Assembly (NCBI GenBank): GCA_023379465.1
Contig: JAMCTM010000031.1
Location: forward strand, 1-14,309
DNA: 14,309 nucleotides
Reading direction: 5' to 3'
From: Patescibacteria group bacterium
GTDB lineage: Bacteria > Patescibacteria > Microgenomatia > Levybacterales > UBA12049
A program made the position numbers and the translations under genes. The first letter of the stretch is position 1. The number at the start of each line of letters is the position of its first letter. The notes under the pieces are model-generated. The model was not told the DNA's origin, ran no database searches, and saw nothing but the letters and a program-made list of their open reading frames with translations. Shown piece by piece: positions 12,918 to 14,309 of the stretch.

Positions 12918-13754
12918 CTAAACCCGGCTTAGAAATTTTGCCTTGAATTTGACCGGGGAAGTCTTGAGCTTGGTGTGGATCCTCTCGTGGTTGTAATAGT
13001 TGATGGTTTTGTGAATAGCCTCCACAAACTCGCCGATCGTCTCAAATCTTTCAAATTCCAATCCTAAGTCTGTTTTAAAGTTGTCGTAGAAGGATTCCTG
13101 GTAACCGTTCTCCCAAGGACTGGCTTTAGCAGACATGCTCACCTGGATTCCCAGGCCTTCTAAAAAGTTGGTGTAATCCTTCGAGTTGTACTCGGCTCCC
13201 TGATCAGTGTGAGCCACTACTGGTTTACCCACTGTTTTAATGGCATCCAAGAAAGCCTCAAGAACCAACTCTGTAGTGTGCCTGGTGGAAATTGACCAGC
13301 CAACAATTTCCCGGGTAAACAGATCCATAAAAGTGGCTAGGTAAATAATCCTCTGGTTCCAGGCTAGCCGGGTAAAATCCCCGGCAAAATAGACTCGGGG
13401 TTTGATGGGACAACTACCCTTAATTAGATTGGGAAACTTTGACAGTGGATTTCCCCAATCTTTCTTTTTTGTCCACCTGGCCTTTCTCTTGTAGGGTTTA
13501 ATCCCAAATAATTTCATCACTCGTCTGACTCGTTTCTTCCCGATTTCCAAAGCCAAAGCTACTCTCCGGTGGCCATAACTAGGATTAGTTTCCAAGATCT
13601 TAAGGATTTGCTCTTTTAGAGCCGAATCTTTTGTCCCTTGCCTAAGGTTGTCGGTGTAAAGATTTCTTCGGGAGATGCCCAAAGAATTGGAAATAAGGGA
13701 CTTGGGTATTTGAGGAAGCTTGGCTTCGACAATTTTACCTAAGTTTCTTTTTTT
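12918..13754 (-). CDS. IS3-family transposase OrfB (integrase core)
   Basis: From a TTG at 13682 this encodes 254 residues, but the frame is open to 13754, just inside the A9 run. The upstream part reads KKRNLGKIVEAKLPQIPKSL, which looks like normal IS3 OrfB N-terminal sequence before SLGISRRNLYT. The HTH_21-like region (NPSYGHRRVALALE) and rve core are present. Counting from 13682, the DDE residues are Asp102 (AGDFT), Asp160 (AHTDQG) and Glu196 (NGYQESF), with the typical 35-residue D-E gap. The catalytic domain is intact. OrfB is probably made only as an OrfAB fusion through the A9 run rather than from the TTG. Confidence 0.9.
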   Translation of the reverse strand, partial: KKRNLGKIVEAKLPQIPKSLISNSLGISRRNLYTDNLRQGTKDSALKEQILKILETNPSYGHRRVALALEIGKKRVRRVMKLFGIKPYKRKARWTKKKDWGNPLSKFPNLIKGSCPIKPRVYFAGDFTRLAWNQRIIYLATFMDLFTREIVGWSISTRHTTELVLEAFLDAIKTVGKPVVAHTDQGAEYNSKDYTNFLEGLGIQVSMSAKASPWENGYQESFYDNFKTDLGLEFERFETIGEFVEAIHKTINYYNHERIHTKLKTSPVKFKAKFLSRV

Positions 13755-13989
13755 TTACCTTCTCCACTTCCAGAGACAAAACCCCAATGATCTCCTTTAG
13801 TTGCCGGTTCTCTTTTTTAAGTCTCAGGTGCTCAATCCAGCTGACTTTGTTGGTGGTGTTCCACCTAAGCCAGCCATAAATGGTTTTGGGGGAGATTCCG
13901 TAAGTTTGGGCCAGAGTGGCGGCAGATTCCCCGGATTTAATCTTGGCCAGGACCTCCTCTTTGACCTCTTTGGCAATAGCGGTTTTCAA
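13735..13989 (-). CDS. IS3-family transposase OrfA (helix-turn-helix)
   Basis: 84 residues from a TTG preceded by a GGGGGTG Shine-Dalgarno-like run. The HTH_Tnp_1 pattern is visible: VKEEVLAKIKSGESAATLAQ, then YGISPKTIYGWLRW. A leucine-zipper-like helix follows (LRLKKENRQLKEIIGVLSLE), used for OrfA/OrfAB multimers. It ends KVKKKKLR in the A9 run (13748-13756) where the orfB frame begins. OrfB is offset by +1 (equivalently -2) from OrfA. The usual -1 frame instead meets TAG after GAA ACT. Confidence 0.85.
   Translation of the reverse strand: MKTAIAKEVKEEVLAKIKSGESAATLAQTYGISPKTIYGWLRWNTTNKVSWIEHLRLKKENRQLKEIIGVLSLEVEKVKKKKLR
13748..13756 (-). other. A9 frame-junction site between orfA and orfB
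   Basis: Nine consecutive A residues on the minus strand (GGT-A9-GAAAC; the run includes the A of GTA). Omitting one A fuses orfA to orfB directly as VKKKRNLGKIVE. Homopolymers this long support RNA-polymerase slippage and are also frequent sequencing-error sites. Either explanation would yield the OrfAB transposase. Confidence 0.65.
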
Positions 13990-14033
13990 AAATATTCACC
14001 CCCTTAAATAAGTGTCCTTAGTTTACAGACACT

Positions 14034-14060
14034 GTGTGCATTTTAAGGGGTACCTGTCCA
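14034..14060. repeat. IS right terminal inverted repeat
   Basis: Read inward on the minus strand it begins TGGACAGGTACCCCTTAAAA and ends GCACAC. It mirrors the left end at 12885-12910. Confidence 0.75.
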
Positions 14061-14186
14061 CTTTATAAAGATAATGCAACCATAAGGCAAGCGGATTTCC
14101 CATTGTTAATTGATGTTTTTTTTGAAAATGCTAAGCCTAATATCCAAAAACTTTTGGCTGTAGAAGCAGAAATTATTAGAGAGTGA
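14061..14186 (+). pseudogene. C-terminal gene fragment cut off by the IS
   Basis: Immediately right of the IS one plus-strand frame is open to TGA at 14184 and reads LYKDNATIRQADFPLLIDVF, then FENAKPNIQKLLAVEAEIIRE. The residue mix is protein-like and amphipathic. It has no start codon of its own, so the 5' part was probably left of the IS. The frame from ATG 12820 (SLSEYLATMLNGT) reads sensibly into it but does not join exactly in phase with the borders I assigned. I do not recognise the family. Confidence 0.45.
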
Positions 14187-14190
14187 CACT

Positions 14191-14210
14191 CCTCGCAGCA
14201 AGCTGCGAGG
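14191..14210. repeat. REP-like hairpin (right)
   Basis: CCTCGCAGC, AA, GCTGCGAGG: a perfect 9-bp stem. No T-tract follows on either strand. It lies 11 bp past the stop of a probable RAYT-type transposase, the place REP hairpins occupy in RAYT systems, and it resembles 86-104. Confidence 0.6.
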
Positions 14211-14221
14211 CATCTGCATTG

Positions 14222-14308
14222 CTAAAATAGCCTGAGTTGGTCTTTTGATATTTGGACATAGTCTTTTGGTCTTCCTTGGTTTCTGATGTACTTTTGGATG
14301 ACTGTCTC
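14222..14308 (-). CDS. C-terminal tail of a probable Y1/RAYT-type transposase (partial)
   Basis: The minus strand is open from the window edge to TAG at 14222. The 28 residues begin ETVIQKYIRNQGRPKDY and end SKDQLRLF. A VxxYIxNQG...QLxLF ending recalls, from memory, the C-termini of IS200-like REP-associated tyrosine transposases; the catalytic HUH and Tyr lie outside the window. Support is the ending pattern plus the REP-like hairpin just downstream. It could also be the tail of an unrelated protein. Confidence 0.4.
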   Translation of the reverse strand, partial: ETVIQKYIRNQGRPKDYVQISKDQLRLF

Positions 14309-14309
14309 A

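Larger units (their letters stand above)
12885..14060 (-). mobile_element. IS3-family insertion sequence, about 1.18 kb
   Basis: Imperfect terminal inverted repeats start with the family's 5'-TG. The left end is TGTCAAGTACCCCTT...GCACAC (12885-12910). The right end, read inward, is TGGACAGGTACCCCTT...GCACAC (14060-14034). Between them lie orfA (HTH) and orfB (DD35E integrase core) on the minus strand. No matching 3-5-bp target duplication is visible at these borders, so either the borders are off by a few bases, the flanks have diverged, or one end was rearranged. Confidence 0.85.

Noticed and set aside
12696..12932. 78-codon plus-strand frame crossing the left IS border
   Set aside because: It runs from gene debris into the IS terminal repeat and the orfB 3' end. 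The product is hydrophobic noise without a recognisable pattern.
13735..13760. Canonical -1 frameshift at A AAA AAG for OrfAB
   Set aside because: The heptamer is present, but the -1 frame reads GAA ACT TAG and stops. OrfB is in the +1 frame, so ordinary -1 slippage cannot make the fusion.
1..14309. CRISPR array
   Set aside because: No regularly spaced short direct repeats on either strand. The repeats found are pairs far apart.

Overview
This is an AT-rich bacterial window, probably from a Patescibacteria/CPR-type genome of the Microgenomates kind. That is an inference from gene style, not a proof. Intergenic gaps are tiny, few genes have a Shine-Dalgarno, and many have a TATAAT-like box only 5-8 nt before the start codon, which suggests leaderless transcripts. 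Small REP-like hairpins lie at both ends of the window. Most genes are accessory and many have no recognisable function.

Layout. (1) Positions 1-1563: a minus-strand run that looks like a phage, plasmid or integrated-element remnant, with an XRE repressor, a phage-type hypothetical protein, a zinc-ribbon protein and a small protein ending in a REP-like hairpin. (2) 1667-2787: a plus-strand pair, a membrane protein coupled by GTGA overlap to an HD-domain hydrolase. (3) 2818-6988: a possible defence or stress island. A membrane-anchored trypsin-like protease and a winged-helix/coiled-coil partner lie on the minus strand. Diverging from them are a HEPN-like protein, an HExxH protein and a small unknown. 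(4) 6985-7152: a start-less gene relic. (5) 7149-10574: an arsenic operon with a textbook promoter and operator: arsR, arsD, a full double-domain arsA, a YlbF-family protein ending in GGGCCG, and a small four-helix membrane protein built from two Cys-bearing halves. No ArsB or Acr3 pump is present. (6) 10571-12648: minus-strand class III aminotransferase and wHTH-Nudix genes, each followed at its 3' end by a copy of the same 84-bp repeat that folds into a 63-nt imperfect hairpin. (7) 12686-14309: relic coding sequence, a complete IS3-family element whose two reading frames meet at an A9 run, a gene fragment right of the IS, another REP-like hairpin, and the C-terminal tail of a probable REP-associated (RAYT/Y1) transposase.

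How it works together: ArsR should sit on a 22-bp palindrome over its own promoter until As(III)/Sb(III) binds. ArsD would then hand metalloid to the ArsA ATPase. The usual membrane partner is missing, and the Cys-rich membrane protein at the operon end holds that position. The ars block is visibly more GC-rich than its neighbours, consistent with transfer. The most novel-looking items are the pump-less ars operon, the covarying repeat pair, and the protease/HEPN/HExxH cluster.
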